Assembly: GCF_011745665.1 (NCBI RefSeq)
Contig: NZ_CP050253.1
Span: forward strand, 1,959,418-2,023,417
DNA: 64,000 nucleotides
Source: Zophobihabitans entericus
Lineage (GTDB): Bacteria > Pseudomonadota > Gammaproteobacteria > Enterobacterales > Orbaceae
Reading direction: 5' to 3'
Shown: positions 27,011-36,618 of the stretch, piece by piece
Numbering within the stretch: position 1 is the stretch's first letter
How the letters are laid out: each line of letters opens with the position of its first letter
Translations under genes and position numbers: made by a program
Notes under the pieces: model-generated
Told to the model about the DNA's origin: nothing
The model's database searches: none
Seen by the model: only the letters and a program-made list of their open reading frames with translations

Positions 27011-27397
27011 ATAAAATGTTCAATTAGTAGTTGCTTGGTATATTTGTATAATTAAAATCTTGTAAGAGTCATTAAGGCATATTAATATCCTTTCTGTTGT
27101 CATAGGTCTGGTCGTAGGTTACTTAAAATAGAATAAAAATATCTGAATAAAATCAGATGCATAATATGATTTTTGCGGACGTCCGTTCCTCCAATGCTCC
27201 CCTTTTTATATTATTTTCTTACTATTTCTCAAGTTGCCACCTATTTCAAATCTACTATTTTATTTCAAATAGATTTAATCATTTTCATCAATTGACTAAT
27301 ACATAATTACAAATCTATATTGTGCTCAATGACCTGATATATAATACATTAATTTACTTTGAGTAACATTTATCTGGTAACCACAAAGGAGAAAATG
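27011..27397. other. AT-rich right flank of the islet
   Basis: No gene of note is seen. It contains the right att-like repeat at 27180-27195, a small hairpin ATCTGA/TCAGAT near 27150, and the promoter region of the rhodanese gene. Confidence 0.35.
27180..27195 (+). repeat. Right att-like repeat (copy of tRNA-Asp 3' end)
   Basis: CGTCCGTTCCTCCAAT, 15 of 16 identical to 21168-21183. It overlaps a perfect palindrome CGGACGTCCG (27176-27185). Confidence 0.7.
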
Positions 27398-27793
27398 ATG
27401 TCTATTGAACAAATAATCCATTATCAATCAAAACTTGCCTACGAAATGGATTCCGCCGACTTATATCTTTCTTTAAATCAAAAAGAAAACATTGTTATTG
27501 TTGATGGACGTTCTCCTGAAGCTTATGAAAATGAACATATTCCGGGAGCTATTAACTTGTGGCATAAAGAGATGTGCCTGAATAATGTTAATCATTTGGA
27601 TAAAAATAAAGTTTATATTTGTTACTGTGATGGAATAGGTTGTAACGCATCTACAAAGACGGCTCTCAAATTATTAACGTTGGGTTTTCAGGTCAAAGAG
27701 TTAATCGGTGGTTTAGACTGGTGGAAGAGGGACGGGTATGCAACTGAAGGAATTAATGCAACAAGTGGTTCTGGAATTGGTTGTAGTTGTTAA
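27398..27793 (+). CDS. Rhodanese-like domain protein
   Basis: A single rhodanese domain (131 aa), probably a cytoplasmic sulfurtransferase or persulfide carrier. Motifs are IVDGRSPEAYENEHIPGAIN, the active-site loop YCDGIGCNAS with the presumed catalytic Cys, and ELIGGLDWWKRDGY. The C-terminus adds a CSC motif (GIGCSC). The ATG at 27398 is preferred because AAGGAG (27386-27391) is 6 bases upstream; the ATG at 27395 is too close. It is the first intact gene right of the islet and is followed by two hairpins. Confidence 0.85.
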   Translation: MSIEQIIHYQSKLAYEMDSADLYLSLNQKENIVIVDGRSPEAYENEHIPGAINLWHKEMCLNNVNHLDKNKVYICYCDGIGCNASTKTALKLLTLGFQVKELIGGLDWWKRDGYATEGINATSGSGIGCSC

Positions 27794-27840
27794 TTAGAGT
27801 GTTCTAATTAGGCTAGCATATATTGCATGCTAGCCATTTT
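27791..27840 (+). terminator. Two tandem hairpins after the rhodanese gene
   Basis: TAATTAGA/TCTAATTA (27791-27798, 27803-27810) includes the stop codon. GGCTAGCAT/ATGCTAGCC (27811-27819, 27827-27835) is perfect and followed by ATTTTA. Confidence 0.7.
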
Positions 27841-27862
27841 ATATAAAGCAAATAGTTAATGA

Positions 27863-28351
27863 TTATTGTGGTTTATGCACAATATCAAAGTACTCAGTTT
27901 TACTGTCAGCATTTGGGTAAATGCGGTAAGTATACTCTTCCGGAGTTACTTTTACGTTTTCAACAGTACGTGTGAATAGGATATTACCACTGGCATCTTT
28001 AGCGACTAAAGTTCTGGTTTTTCCATCTTCACTCATACTCCAGTCACCTTGCATTTTAGGTTTTCCATCCGGAGATAACATTTTGAATGTATGATCAGCA
28101 AAATATTCAGCTACACCAAAATAATTACTGACACCTTGATCTGTGTTTGCAACAGTTTCACCTTTTTGGTTTAACGCTCCGGTTGTAATCCAGACAGGTC
28201 CAACCATGATTTTTTCATATTGATTCAATGTTTGAACTGCTTGTGTTGCAGAGATTGCTGTTGCTACAGGTTGGGTTTCTGCAGCCATTGCGTTAAAAGT
28301 AAAGCTAGTTGCGGCAATAATAACAAGAGTAGATAATTTGGTTAATTTCAT
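27863..28351 (-). CDS. Secreted DUF4822 domain protein
   Basis: 162 aa with a signal peptide (cut likely after NAMA, residue 23). The mature part has the DUF4822 pattern: VGPVWITTGALNQKGETVAN, YFADHTFKMLSPDGKPKMQG, DWSMSEDGKTRTLVAKDASG and the end EYTYRIYPNADSKTEYFDIV. Function is unknown; such proteins are exported, here probably to the periplasm. The start has AGGAGAGG upstream. It is monocistronic and convergent with the rhodanese gene. The family is recalled from pattern, so confidence is moderate. Confidence 0.75.
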   Translation of the reverse strand: MKLTKLSTLVIIAATSFTFNAMAAETQPVATAISATQAVQTLNQYEKIMVGPVWITTGALNQKGETVANTDQGVSNYFGVAEYFADHTFKMLSPDGKPKMQGDWSMSEDGKTRTLVAKDASGNILFTRTVENVKVTPEEYTYRIYPNADSKTEYFDIVHKPQ

Positions 28352-28623
28352 AGATTTCCTCTCCTTAGGAATAAAAATATCAATATAACGGTACTACTTA
28401 GCCAGTGTAACATCGATTTTGAAAAATACTAGTAAACGGACATTTTGGTATACTGGCTAAAATTAATCTTATCCATTTGAATTTTATTTACTTATTTATA
28501 ACTTTGACATTTCTAATTAAAACTCAATTATATTAATAATTGTATCCTATCGTAGATAAAATATTATTGTATACAATAAGTTGGGTGGAGTGGTTTAAAT
28601 AGAAGGTTTTCTAATTATAAATA

Positions 28624-29526
28624 TTATTTGGTGGAATTAGTTTGTTTTCTACTTCTTTGTTTAAGGAACTGAATAATTCTGCCACCAAAAACGTTAACAC
28701 ATAAACCAAGCATAACAATAAAAGCACCAATAATATCAATATAGCTAAGATGTTCACCCAGAATAATGGCTGCAGCACTTAAACCAAATATTGGCACCAG
28801 CAGAGAGAAAGGGGCGACAGTACTGACATTATATTTACGCATCAAACCACCCCAAATAGTATTACCATAAATGGTCGCGATGAGTGATGTATATAAAATA
28901 GCACAGACAAAAATGATATCTGCGGAGTGAATAGTTTGTACGATAGCTTCAGGTCCATCGATAACCAAAGAACCGATTAAAAAGGGTAGTAACGGCACAA
29001 CACCAGTCCAGACGGTTAATGACTTCATATCTGTCCCGGTTAGCTTCTTCATTAAAATATTACCCATTGCCCAGCAGGAGCTGGCAGCTAAGGTAAAAAT
29101 AAGTCCAATAATCGTGATTGATGCGTCAGCTTGTAAACAAATTAAGGTTAGTCCAGAAGCGGAAACACAAAGTCCAATAAAGCTTCTGATACGAAAGCTC
29201 TCACCCAGTAAAAAGGTGGCAAAGAAGACCGTAAAAAAGGCCTGTGCCTGTAAAACCATGGAGGCCATACCTGCAGGCATTCCCAGATTCATACCAAAGA
29301 GAAGTAGGGCAAATTGACAAAAATAGAGGACAAATCCATAAGCGATAAACATTTTTAAAGGAATTTTAGGTCGCTTAAAGAAGAACAGTAAAAACACAAA
29401 AGGTAAAAAGCGTAAAAATCCGAAAATAAAAGGTGTGGTGTAACTCATACCTATTTTCATGATAATAAAGTTCAGCCCCCATAAAGCGATGACGGAAAGA
29501 ATGAGAAGTAAATCTTTAATCTGCAT
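28624..29526 (-). CDS. eamA: O-acetylserine/cysteine exporter-type DMT permease
   Basis: A ten-segment inner-membrane carrier with two EamA repeats, 300 aa (E. coli EamA 299). Similarity to E. coli EamA is strong: LWGLNFIIMKIG, GMPAGMASMVLQAQAFFTV, SCWAMGNILMKKL, IYGNTIWGGLMRKY and APFSLLVPIFGL. By family it exports cysteine-pathway metabolites. It lies downstream of the MFS gene on the same strand, separated by a 12-bp hairpin. Confidence 0.88.
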   Translation of the reverse strand: MQIKDLLLILSVIALWGLNFIIMKIGMSYTTPFIFGFLRFLPFVFLLFFFKRPKIPLKMFIAYGFVLYFCQFALLLFGMNLGMPAGMASMVLQAQAFFTVFFATFLLGESFRIRSFIGLCVSASGLTLICLQADASITIIGLIFTLAASSCWAMGNILMKKLTGTDMKSLTVWTGVVPLLPFLIGSLVIDGPEAIVQTIHSADIIFVCAILYTSLIATIYGNTIWGGLMRKYNVSTVAPFSLLVPIFGLSAAAIILGEHLSYIDIIGAFIVMLGLCVNVFGGRIIQFLKQRSRKQTNSTK

Positions 29527-29601
29527 AATGTTTGGAAAATAGGAGGAGAAGAGAGGTTATTGTCTGCTTATTTGAGCAGGAAAGCAATGGATAAAACAGT
29601 C

Positions 29602-29635
29602 AAAGACACCATCCATTTTATGCGATGGTGTCTTT
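29602..29635 (-). terminator. 12-bp hairpin between MFS gene and eamA
   Basis: AAAGACACCATC (29602-29613) and GATGGTGTCTTT (29624-29635) form a perfect stem with a 10-base loop; a modest T-rich tail follows on the minus strand. Probably terminates or attenuates the MFS transcript. Confidence 0.65.
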
Positions 29636-29648
29636 AGAGTTAAGCTAC

Positions 29649-30917
29649 TTATTCTAACTCAACACCAGTTTTAGCCGGGATTAAGAATAAGGTTGCAAAA
29701 ATATCTAACAGATATAAAGAGGCAAGCACTAAAATAGCAACATTAAATGAGAATCCACCAAATGTTACTGCCGCTGTAGCTGATAATGCAGCAACAACTG
29801 CTGGACCAAAGCCACCTACACCACGGCCAATATTAAATAATACGTTTTGTGCCGTTGCACGTGCATGAGTTGGATAGGCTTCTGAAATTAAAGCACCATA
29901 TCCACCTAACATACCGTTAACAAAGATACCAAGAATTGCACCGCCAAATAGTAGTGCCATTGGGTCAACCAGTTGTGAGTAAAGAAGAACCATCACAGTT
30001 GCACCTACCTGATAAATCAGGAAGATTGGACGACGTCCAAAACGATCAGCAAGTTGACCAAACAACCAGATACCAAAACCCATACCAATGATAGTAACAG
30101 CTGTCCACATTGCCGATTTAGTTAAGGTATAGCCGAATTTATTAGCAAGGTAGCCAGGCATCCAAATCATAATACCGTAGTAACCAAAGTTTTGTACTGA
30201 GGTTAAAATGGTGATGCCAATACTGGTTCTGAGTGTTTTACCATCTTTAACCAGTTCTTTAAATGGACTTACTTTATCTTTTTTCTCTTGCATCTCTTTT
30301 TGTTTTTCAACAAAGATTTCAGGCTCGCCAATATAGTGACGAATCACGAAAGAGATGAAGGCCGGAATCACACCGACTAAGAACATTCCACGCCAGCCAA
30401 TGAGTGGTAATAAAATAGGAGTAATAAGGGCGGCAACAAGTACACCAGCCTGCCAGCCTAAGCCAACGTAAGATGACATACGGGTTCTTTCACTTGGTTT
30501 ACATGCTTCAGCAGCAAGTGCCATACCAATACCAAATTCACCACCAAGACCAAGCCCTGCAATTGTACGATAAACTAACAGATCCCAATATCCTTGCGCA
30601 AAAGCACAAAGACCGGTAAAACCAGCAAATAATACAATAGACCAGGTTAATACTTTGATACGGCCATATTTATCGCTCAGCGCACCAAAAATAAATCCAC
30701 CAATTACTGAACCAATAAGTGTCCAGGTAACAAGTGAGCCAGCTTCGGTAGAAGTTAAACCTAAATCCGCAGAGATCGCGACTAATATGAAACCTAAAAT
30801 AAGAAGATCAAAACCATCCAGCGCATAACCAACAGTTGAAGCAAGAACCGCTTTTTTAGCATAGCGCCCATCTTCAATCTGCGCCTGAACAGAATCCTGT
30901 GACGAATTACTTGACAT
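29649..30917 (-). CDS. MFS transporter, metabolite:H+ symporter (AAHS/NanT-like)
   Basis: A 422 aa inner-membrane carrier with 12 predicted segments in two halves joined by a charged loop (EKQKEMQEKKDKVSPFKELV). The MFS signature between TM2 and TM3 is GALSDKYGRIKVL and its repeat is GQLADRFGRRPIFL. YALDGFDLLILGFILVAISA and RTIAGLGLGGEFGIGMALAA are typical of the aromatic-acid/sialic-acid symporter group. The substrate is unknown. A divergent XRE regulator faces it across 248 bases with palindromes, so that gene is likely its regulator. Confidence 0.87.
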   Translation of the reverse strand: MSSNSSQDSVQAQIEDGRYAKKAVLASTVGYALDGFDLLILGFILVAISADLGLTSTEAGSLVTWTLIGSVIGGFIFGALSDKYGRIKVLTWSIVLFAGFTGLCAFAQGYWDLLVYRTIAGLGLGGEFGIGMALAAEACKPSERTRMSSYVGLGWQAGVLVAALITPILLPLIGWRGMFLVGVIPAFISFVIRHYIGEPEIFVEKQKEMQEKKDKVSPFKELVKDGKTLRTSIGITILTSVQNFGYYGIMIWMPGYLANKFGYTLTKSAMWTAVTIIGMGFGIWLFGQLADRFGRRPIFLIYQVGATVMVLLYSQLVDPMALLFGGAILGIFVNGMLGGYGALISEAYPTHARATAQNVLFNIGRGVGGFGPAVVAALSATAAVTFGGFSFNVAILVLASLYLLDIFATLFLIPAKTGVELE

Positions 30918-30979
30918 AGATTAGTACCTTAAAATTTAGTTAACTATCACTCAAATATTAATACATTATAGTGACAAAT

Positions 30980-30993
30980 TGCATATATATGCA
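30980..30993. promoter_or_regulatory. 14-base palindrome, candidate operator
   Basis: TGCATATATATGCA, a perfect palindrome in the MFS/XRE divergent region, 63 bases upstream of the MFS start codon. Confidence 0.35.
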
Positions 30994-31077
30994 TCATGAG
31001 CGAAAGGATATGCTATTACCCGGGAAGTAAAAAATAGAGGGAATAAGCATACGCATTTTACGGATTGTCGCCCAGAT

Positions 31078-31094
31078 TGCAACTTTTAGTTGCA
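31078..31094. promoter_or_regulatory. Inverted repeat, candidate operator for the XRE regulator
   Basis: TGCAACT-TTT-AGTTGCA, perfect 7-base arms 72 bases upstream of the XRE start. It shares the TGCA ends with the 30980 palindrome. Confidence 0.4.
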
Positions 31095-31165
31095 TAAAAT
31101 TCTTCTTTTGGACTCCAAAATCAGCTTATGTTACACTTTCATAATAAGTTTTAAGAGAGAAATAT

Positions 31166-32044
31166 ATGAATACTTCGCATATTGATTATCTAGCTATTGG
31201 GCAGCGTTTACGCGCTTATCGAATCGCCGCTTCATTACGTGCAGAAGACGTGGCAGAAAATCTAAAAATCTCTCGGGCAGCAGTGTATCGTCTGGAAAAA
31301 GGTGAGCTCGTTAAAATTGAAACTCTAGATCGACTGGCAACATTACTTAATACATCACTGACCAGTCTGCTTGGAGTTGATACTGAGTATTACTCATCAG
31401 GTGATGGTTTTTTCGAAAGAATGCGCCAACTAGAAGAACAATCAACCACCGTTTATTCCCATTTTGATCCTTTTTCTTTCCTGTTAACATCAGATAATTA
31501 TCTGCAACATTTATCTATGATGTTGATGGAATCGTCGTCACTGACTGTGACAGAAAAACATAAAATTGATAGTGCCTTGGCAATTCTCAGAGAGCGTAAA
31601 GCACACTTTCAGCAGCATTCCCCTCAGGTGATTAATCTGGTTGGCATTCAGCATATTGAGCGTTTCTTACATTTAGGGCTTGTGGGTAGCTTAAATCTTT
31701 CACCCAGTAAGAAAATGGAGAGAACGCTGCTGGCCAGACAAGAAGTTTTGCATCTTATTCAGCAAATCGAAGAGAATCCAAAAACACTGAAAATTGCTAT
31801 TACTAAGAATGTCGTTCCGTCACTCACATTCCAGATTTTTTACCGGGAAGCTACGCCACTTTCTTTAGCGATTAGTCCGTTTCGTTTAGGAGAGTTCCCC
31901 AATGTCAGTACCGGAATTGCGTCGATTACTTCATCAATGGATGCGATAAGACGTTATCAAAAACTTTTTGATCAGCTCTGGGAAAATAGTGTTGAAAATA
32001 GCAAGGCGATTGATTTACTCAAAGAGACATTAGAGCGCTATTAA
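31166..32044 (+). CDS. XRE-family transcriptional regulator
   Basis: 292 aa with an N-terminal HTH_XRE domain (residues 11-70: GQRLRAYRIAASLRAEDVAE, then NLKISRAAVYRLEKGELVKI) and a ~220 residue C-terminal domain of unknown ligand. The domain plan resembles regulators of carbon-source transporters. It is divergent from the MFS gene, with candidate operators between. AAGAGAG precedes the ATG. The target is inferred from position only. Confidence 0.85.
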   Translation: MNTSHIDYLAIGQRLRAYRIAASLRAEDVAENLKISRAAVYRLEKGELVKIETLDRLATLLNTSLTSLLGVDTEYYSSGDGFFERMRQLEEQSTTVYSHFDPFSFLLTSDNYLQHLSMMLMESSSLTVTEKHKIDSALAILRERKAHFQQHSPQVINLVGIQHIERFLHLGLVGSLNLSPSKKMERTLLARQEVLHLIQQIEENPKTLKIAITKNVVPSLTFQIFYREATPLSLAISPFRLGEFPNVSTGIASITSSMDAIRRYQKLFDQLWENSVENSKAIDLLKETLERY

Positions 32045-32235
32045 GTGATTTTTATTTTATAAGTTCGGGATTGGCCAATATCTTTGATTAGCCTTATTTT
32101 TTAGACAGCTCACCGCATCTTTTTATTGTTTGATGAACAGCTTAATTTATCCCTATTAACTGGTTGAGTTCTCTGTTTATTCCCTCTACAATGCAGAGTT
32201 GGTCTATTTAAATCAATTACGAAAAGAGAAATTTA

Positions 32236-33531
32236 ATGTCTGAATCTGTTGCTTCTATTACATTACAACCTATTAAAAAATTCAGTGGCACAATTAATTT
32301 ACCGGGTTCAAAAAGTGTTTCTAATCGGGCTCTTTTACTGGCCGCATTATCTAAAGGGCAAACACGCCTGACCAATTTGCTAGATAGTGATGATGTGCGC
32401 TATATGTTGAATGCATTAACTGAACTGGGCGTAAATTATCAGCTCTCTGATAACCGTACGATTTGTGATATTGATGGGATTGGCGGGGCATTTCAGACAA
32501 ATAAACCTCTTGAGCTATTTCTTGGTAATGCCGGAACGGCTATGAGACCGCTGGCTGCTGCGTTGTGCCTTGGTTCTCATAATATTATTTTAACCGGTGA
32601 ACCGCGGATGAAAGAGCGACCGATTGGTCATTTAGTTGACGCGTTAAGACAAGGCAGCGCTGAAGTTGATTATCTGGAGAATGAAGACTATCCGCCACTG
32701 CATATTCATGGTGGTTTTACTGGTGGGCATATTCAGGTTGATGGGTCGGTTTCCAGTCAGTTTTTAACCGCACTTTTGATGATGTCACCACTGGCTACAC
32801 AAGATACAACCATTGCAATTATGGGGGACTTAGTGTCTAAGCCCTATATTGATATTACGCTGGCAATGATGAAAATCTTTGGTGTTGAAGTCCATAATCA
32901 AAACTATCAAACTTTCACGATTAAAGGTCAGCAATCTTATATTTCTCCTGGACAATATCTGGTAGAAGGTGATGCATCTTCAGCTTCTTATTTTTTAGCG
33001 GCGGCGGCCATTAAAGGTGGAACAGTCAGAGTAACCGGTGTGGGTAAAAAAAGCCTACAAGGTGACACCAAATTTGCTGATGTGTTGGCTAAAATGGGCG
33101 CCAAGATTATCTGGGCTGACGATTATATTGAATGTACCGCAGATAAGTTAGTCGCGGTCGATTTAGATATGAATCATATTCCTGATGCTGCAATGACAAT
33201 TGCCACCACCGCTTTATTTGCCAAAGGGACAACCACTATTCGCAATATCTATAACTGGCGAGTGAAAGAGACCGATCGTTTAAATGCAATGGCAACAGAA
33301 CTACGTAAAGTCGGTGCAATTGTTGAAGAAGGGCATGACTATATTACAATTACTCCGCCGGCTTACTTAAAGCATGCAGAAATTGCAACTTATAATGATC
33401 ACCGTATGGCAATGTGCTTCTCTCTGGTGGCGCTGTCTGATACACCTGTGACGATTTTAGATCCTAAATGTACAGCAAAAACATTCCCGGATTATTTTGA
33501 TAAATTTGCTCAAATGAGTCAGTTAAAATAA
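32236..33531 (+). CDS. aroA: 3-phosphoshikimate 1-carboxyvinyltransferase (EPSP synthase)
   Basis: Shikimate-pathway enzyme joining PEP to shikimate-3-phosphate. Motifs are [17 protein letters not shown] (about 22-38), [20 protein letters not shown] (about 93-112), [39 protein letters not shown] and [13 protein letters not shown]. It is 431 aa (E. coli 427). It opens the cluster aroA-cmk-rpsA-ihfB-comEC-msbA-lpxK-ycaR-kdsB, which keeps E. coli order; serC, upstream in E. coli, is not here. Confidence 0.98.
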   Translation: MSESVASITLQPIKKFSGTINLPGSKSVSNRALLLAALSKGQTRLTNLLDSDDVRYMLNALTELGVNYQLSDNRTICDIDGIGGAFQTNKPLELFLGNAGTAMRPLAAALCLGSHNIILTGEPRMKERPIGHLVDALRQGSAEVDYLENEDYPPLHIHGGFTGGHIQVDGSVSSQFLTALLMMSPLATQDTTIAIMGDLVSKPYIDITLAMMKIFGVEVHNQNYQTFTIKGQQSYISPGQYLVEGDASSASYFLAAAAIKGGTVRVTGVGKKSLQGDTKFADVLAKMGAKIIWADDYIECTADKLVAVDLDMNHIPDAAMTIATTALFAKGTTTIRNIYNWRVKETDRLNAMATELRKVGAIVEEGHDYITITPPAYLKHAEIATYNDHRMAMCFSLVALSDTPVTILDPKCTAKTFPDYFDKFAQMSQLK

Positions 33532-33604
33532 AAGTTTAATAAAATCAATTATTTATATAACTATTTGATTTTATTAAAGAAATTAAAATAAGGAAAATAT
33601 TGAT

Positions 33605-34294
33605 ATGTCACTAACATCAACAAGTGTTCCGGTAATTGCCATTGATGGTCCAAGTGGTGTTGGCAAGGGGACATTATGTCAGGCTCTGGCTAAGCATTTT
33701 GGTTGGCATTTACTTGATTCAGGGGCAATTTATCGTGTGTTGGCACTGTCAGCATTGACTCAAAATGTGGCACTTAATAATGAAACGAAGCTGGTCGAGT
33801 TAGCTAAAAAGTTACCTTTAGAGTTTGTGACTCAAGGTGAACATGTTGTGACATTATTGAATAAGCAAGATGTGTCGCAAGCAATTCGTACTCAGGAGAC
33901 AGGCGTGGCAGCATCTCAGGTGGCAGCGATTGGCTCAGTCAGAGATGCTCTGCTTGAGCGTCAAAGAGCCTTCCAGCAGGCACCAGGACTTATTGCTGAT
34001 GGACGTGATATGGGCTCGGTGGTTTTTCCTGATGCACCGGTTAAAATCTTTCTGGATGCTAGTGCAGAAGCTCGTGCGGAAAGACGTATGAAACAGTTGC
34101 AAGAAAAGGGCGCTCATGCTATATTTGGTGAGATTTTACAGGAGATTAGTGAACGCGATTATCGAGACCGTAACCGAACGGTTGCGCCACTAAAGCCAAC
34201 GAATGATGCCTTAGTGATTGATTCAACCTCTCTTACTATTTCGGAAGTCTTTGAAAAAGCACTAATTTACATAAAATCAAATCTAAAGCTGTAA
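33605..34294 (+). CDS. cmk: Cytidylate kinase
   Basis: Phosphorylates CMP and dCMP with ATP. The P-loop is [17 protein letters not shown] (about 13-29), with [29 protein letters not shown] (CMP site) and [20 protein letters not shown]. It is 229 aa (E. coli 227). AAGGAAAATATTG precedes the ATG. It lies 73 bases after aroA and 107 before rpsA. Confidence 0.97.
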   Translation: MSLTSTSVPVIAIDGPSGVGKGTLCQALAKHFGWHLLDSGAIYRVLALSALTQNVALNNETKLVELAKKLPLEFVTQGEHVVTLLNKQDVSQAIRTQETGVAASQVAAIGSVRDALLERQRAFQQAPGLIADGRDMGSVVFPDAPVKIFLDASAEARAERRMKQLQEKGAHAIFGEILQEISERDYRDRNRTVAPLKPTNDALVIDSTSLTISEVFEKALIYIKSNLKL

Positions 34295-34401
34295 GGCTTT
34301 AAAACCAAAGCTCTATTACAAGGATTAGTAGTGGAGTAATTTAAGCAACCCCATTAGGCATGATGCCAGATGGCCGTTAAATTTAACTAAAGAAAATAAA
34401 T

Positions 34402-36084
34402 ATGACTGAATCTTTTGCTCAACTCTTTGAAGAGTCACTTAACCAACTTGAAACTCGCTCTGGCGGTATTGTTCGTGGTACTGTTGTTGCTATCGATAAA
34501 GATGTCGTTCTTGTTGATGCAGGTCTTAAATCTGAATCTGCAATTCCAGCTGAACAATTTAAAAATGCTCAAGGCGAACTAGAAGTTAAAGTTGGCGATG
34601 AAGTTGATGTGGTGCTTGACTCTATTGAAGATGGCTTTGGTGAAACAATTCTTTCTCGTGAGAAAGCAAAACGTCATGAAGCATGGATTGTGCTTGAAAA
34701 AGCAGCTGAAGAGCATACTACAGTATTAGGTGTTATCAATGGTAAAGTCAAAGGCGGCTTTACGGTTGAACTAAACGGTGTTCGTGCGTTCCTTCCTGGA
34801 TCACTTGTTGATGTTCGTCCATTACGCGACACTTCACACATCGAAAACCGTGAAATTGAATTAAAAGTTATCAAACTTGACCAAAAACGTAACAACGTAG
34901 TTGTATCTCGTCGTGCAGTAATCGAATCTGAAAGCAGCGCTGAAAGAGAACACTTACTTGAAAACCTACAAGAAGGTTCTGAAGTTAAAGGTGTTATCAA
35001 AAATCTTACTGACTACGGTGCATTCGTTGATCTTGGTGGTGTTGATGGTCTACTACATATCACTGATATGGCTTGGAAACGTGTTAAACATCCAAGTGAA
35101 GTGGTTGAAGTTGGTCAGGAAATCCTGGTTAAAGTTCTTAAATTCGACCGTGATCGTTCACGTGTATCTTTAGGCTTAAAACAATTAGGCGAAGATCCAT
35201 GGATTTCAATTGCTAAACGTTACCCAGAAGGTACTAAAGCACGTGGTAAAGTAACTAACTTAACTGATTATGGTTGCTTTGTTGAAATTGAAACTGGCGT
35301 TGAAGGTCTGGTTCACGTATCTGAAATGGATTGGACAAACAAAAACATTCACCCATCTAAAGTGGTTAGCTTAGGTGACGTGGTTGATGTTGTTGTTCTT
35401 GAAATTGATGAAGAACGTCGTCGTATCTCTCTAGGTCTTAAACAATGTAAACCAAACCCATGGTTACAATTTGCTGAGACTCATAACAAAGGCGATCGCG
35501 TTGAAGGTAAGATCAAGTCAATCACTGACTTTGGTATCTTCATCGGTCTTGATGGTGGCATTGATGGGTTAGTTCACTTATCTGACATTTCTTGGAATGC
35601 ACCAGGTGAAGAAACTGTTAAAGCATACAAAAAAGGCGACGATATTGCTGCTGTTGTATTACAAGTTGATGCAGAACGTGAGCGTATCTCTCTAGGTGTT
35701 AAACAACTAGAAGAAGATCCGTTTAATAACTTCTCTGCAAATAGCAAAAAAGGCGCTATTGTTAAAGGTAAAGTAACTGCAGTTGATGCTAAAGGTGCAA
35801 CTATTGAGTTGGCTGATGGTATTGAAGGTTACCTTAAAGCACAAGATATTTCACGTGACCACGTGGAAGACGCATCACAAGTGTTAAAAGTTGGCGAAGA
35901 AGTTGAAGCCAAAATTATGAACATTGATCGTAAAACTCGTGCTGTTTCTTTATCAATCAAAGCAAAAGATGAAGCTGATGAAAAAGACGCTATTGCAGCA
36001 GTAAATAATACGCCGAAACAAGAAGAGGCTGCATTTACTAACGCTATGGCTGAAGCATTCAAAGCGGCATCAAAAAGCGAGTAA
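34402..36084 (+). CDS. rpsA: 30S ribosomal protein S1
   Basis: mRNA-binding ribosomal protein with six S1 domains, 560 aa (E. coli 557). The repeats appear at about 20-90, 105-172, 190-258, 275-345, 362-432 and 450-518, for example [40 protein letters not shown] and [20 protein letters not shown]. Codon use is that of a highly expressed gene. The leader has no strong Shine-Dalgarno sequence, as for E. coli rpsA, which is autoregulated by S1; regulation here is inferred. Confidence 0.98.
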   Translation: MTESFAQLFEESLNQLETRSGGIVRGTVVAIDKDVVLVDAGLKSESAIPAEQFKNAQGELEVKVGDEVDVVLDSIEDGFGETILSREKAKRHEAWIVLEKAAEEHTTVLGVINGKVKGGFTVELNGVRAFLPGSLVDVRPLRDTSHIENREIELKVIKLDQKRNNVVVSRRAVIESESSAEREHLLENLQEGSEVKGVIKNLTDYGAFVDLGGVDGLLHITDMAWKRVKHPSEVVEVGQEILVKVLKFDRDRSRVSLGLKQLGEDPWISIAKRYPEGTKARGKVTNLTDYGCFVEIETGVEGLVHVSEMDWTNKNIHPSKVVSLGDVVDVVVLEIDEERRRISLGLKQCKPNPWLQFAETHNKGDRVEGKIKSITDFGIFIGLDGGIDGLVHLSDISWNAPGEETVKAYKKGDDIAAVVLQVDAERERISLGVKQLEEDPFNNFSANSKKGAIVKGKVTAVDAKGATIELADGIEGYLKAQDISRDHVEDASQVLKVGEEVEAKIMNIDRKTRAVSLSIKAKDEADEKDAIAAVNNTPKQEEAAFTNAMAEAFKAASKSE

Positions 36085-36091
36085 TAAAACT

Positions 36092-36120
36092 GAATAAGGA
36101 GAGCGATCTCCTTATTCTTT
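36092..36120 (+). terminator. Intrinsic terminator after rpsA
   Basis: GAATAAGGAGA (36092-36102) and TCTCCTTATTC (36107-36117) are perfect arms closed by a GCGA tetraloop, followed by TTT. The short T run may let some transcription reach ihfB. Confidence 0.75.
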
Positions 36121-36165
36121 ATATTATAATAATAAGAATACTTAAAAATTCTAAGAGGATATATC

Positions 36166-36447
36166 ATGAATAGATCAGATTTGACAGAAAAGTTAGCAAA
36201 CTGGCGTACACACCTTCCTGTTCAAATTGTTGATGAAGCTGTGCGCGATATTATCGAGCAAATTTCAACAGCAATGGAAAAGAATGACCGTGTTGAAATT
36301 CGTGGTTTTGGTAGTTTTGCTTTAAATTACCGTGCCCCGCGCAAAGCTCGCAACCCAAGAACGGGTGGTAAAGTAACAGTTAAGCAAAAATATATACCTC
36401 ATTTTAAACCAGGTAAAGAGTTAAGAGAGCGCGTAAACAACGCTTAA
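36166..36447 (+). CDS. ihfB: Integration host factor subunit beta
   Basis: DNA-bending architectural protein that pairs with IhfA. It is 93 aa (E. coli 94). Motifs are MNRSDLTEKLA, VEIRGFGSFALNYRAPRKAR and NPRTGGKV (the DNA-inserting beta arm with Pro), and PHFKPGKELRERVN. AAGAGGATATATC precedes the ATG. It lies after rpsA as in E. coli and is closed by a strong terminator. Confidence 0.97.
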   Translation: MNRSDLTEKLANWRTHLPVQIVDEAVRDIIEQISTAMEKNDRVEIRGFGSFALNYRAPRKARNPRTGGKVTVKQKYIPHFKPGKELRERVNNA

Positions 36448-36480
36448 TTTATTCTTTTAATGAATTAAAATTTTCTTAAG

Positions 36481-36511
36481 AACCTTCTGTAGTTTTACAG
36501 AAGGTTTTTTT
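36481..36511 (+). terminator. Intrinsic terminator after ihfB
   Basis: AACCTTCTGTA (36481-36491) pairs exactly with TACAGAAGGTT (36496-36506) over a 4-base loop, with a T run to 36511. Confidence 0.9.
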
Positions 36512-36533
36512 GCTACTGTAACAGTAAAATTGT

Positions 36534-36555
36534 TTTTTCGAGTCAGCTCACATCA
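36534..36555 (+). promoter_or_regulatory. CRP-S-like site upstream of comEC
   Basis: TTTTTCGAGTCAGCTCACATCA resembles the competence CRP-S form: left half TTCGA against TGCGA, right half TCACA against TCGCA, 6-base spacer. It lies about 64 bases before the comEC start. Inference from consensus only. Confidence 0.35.
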
Positions 36556-36618
36556 CCTTAAAGGTTATCTTTTCTTCATGACCTAATTCATTACAGTATA
36601 GCTTTTGGCGATATTGTA

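Larger units (their letters stand above)
21168..27195. mobile_element. tRNA-Asp-associated islet of Rhs toxin tips (integrase lost)
   Basis: The islet runs from the tRNA-Asp 3' end to a 15/16 copy of it at 27180-27195. Everything between is Rhs-related or AT-rich accessory sequence. It holds four Rhs core fragments and three tip/immunity modules, and no Rhs N-terminus, VgrG, PAAR, integrase or transposase. It looks like the worn remains of an integrated element or an array of displaced orphan Rhs tips at a tRNA hotspot. Boundaries come from the repeat; the mechanism is inference. Confidence 0.65.

Noticed and set aside
27011..27125. Short hydrophobic frame ending VVIGLVVGYLK
   Set aside because: Only 17-18 residues after a stop, with no start or ribosome site and no match.
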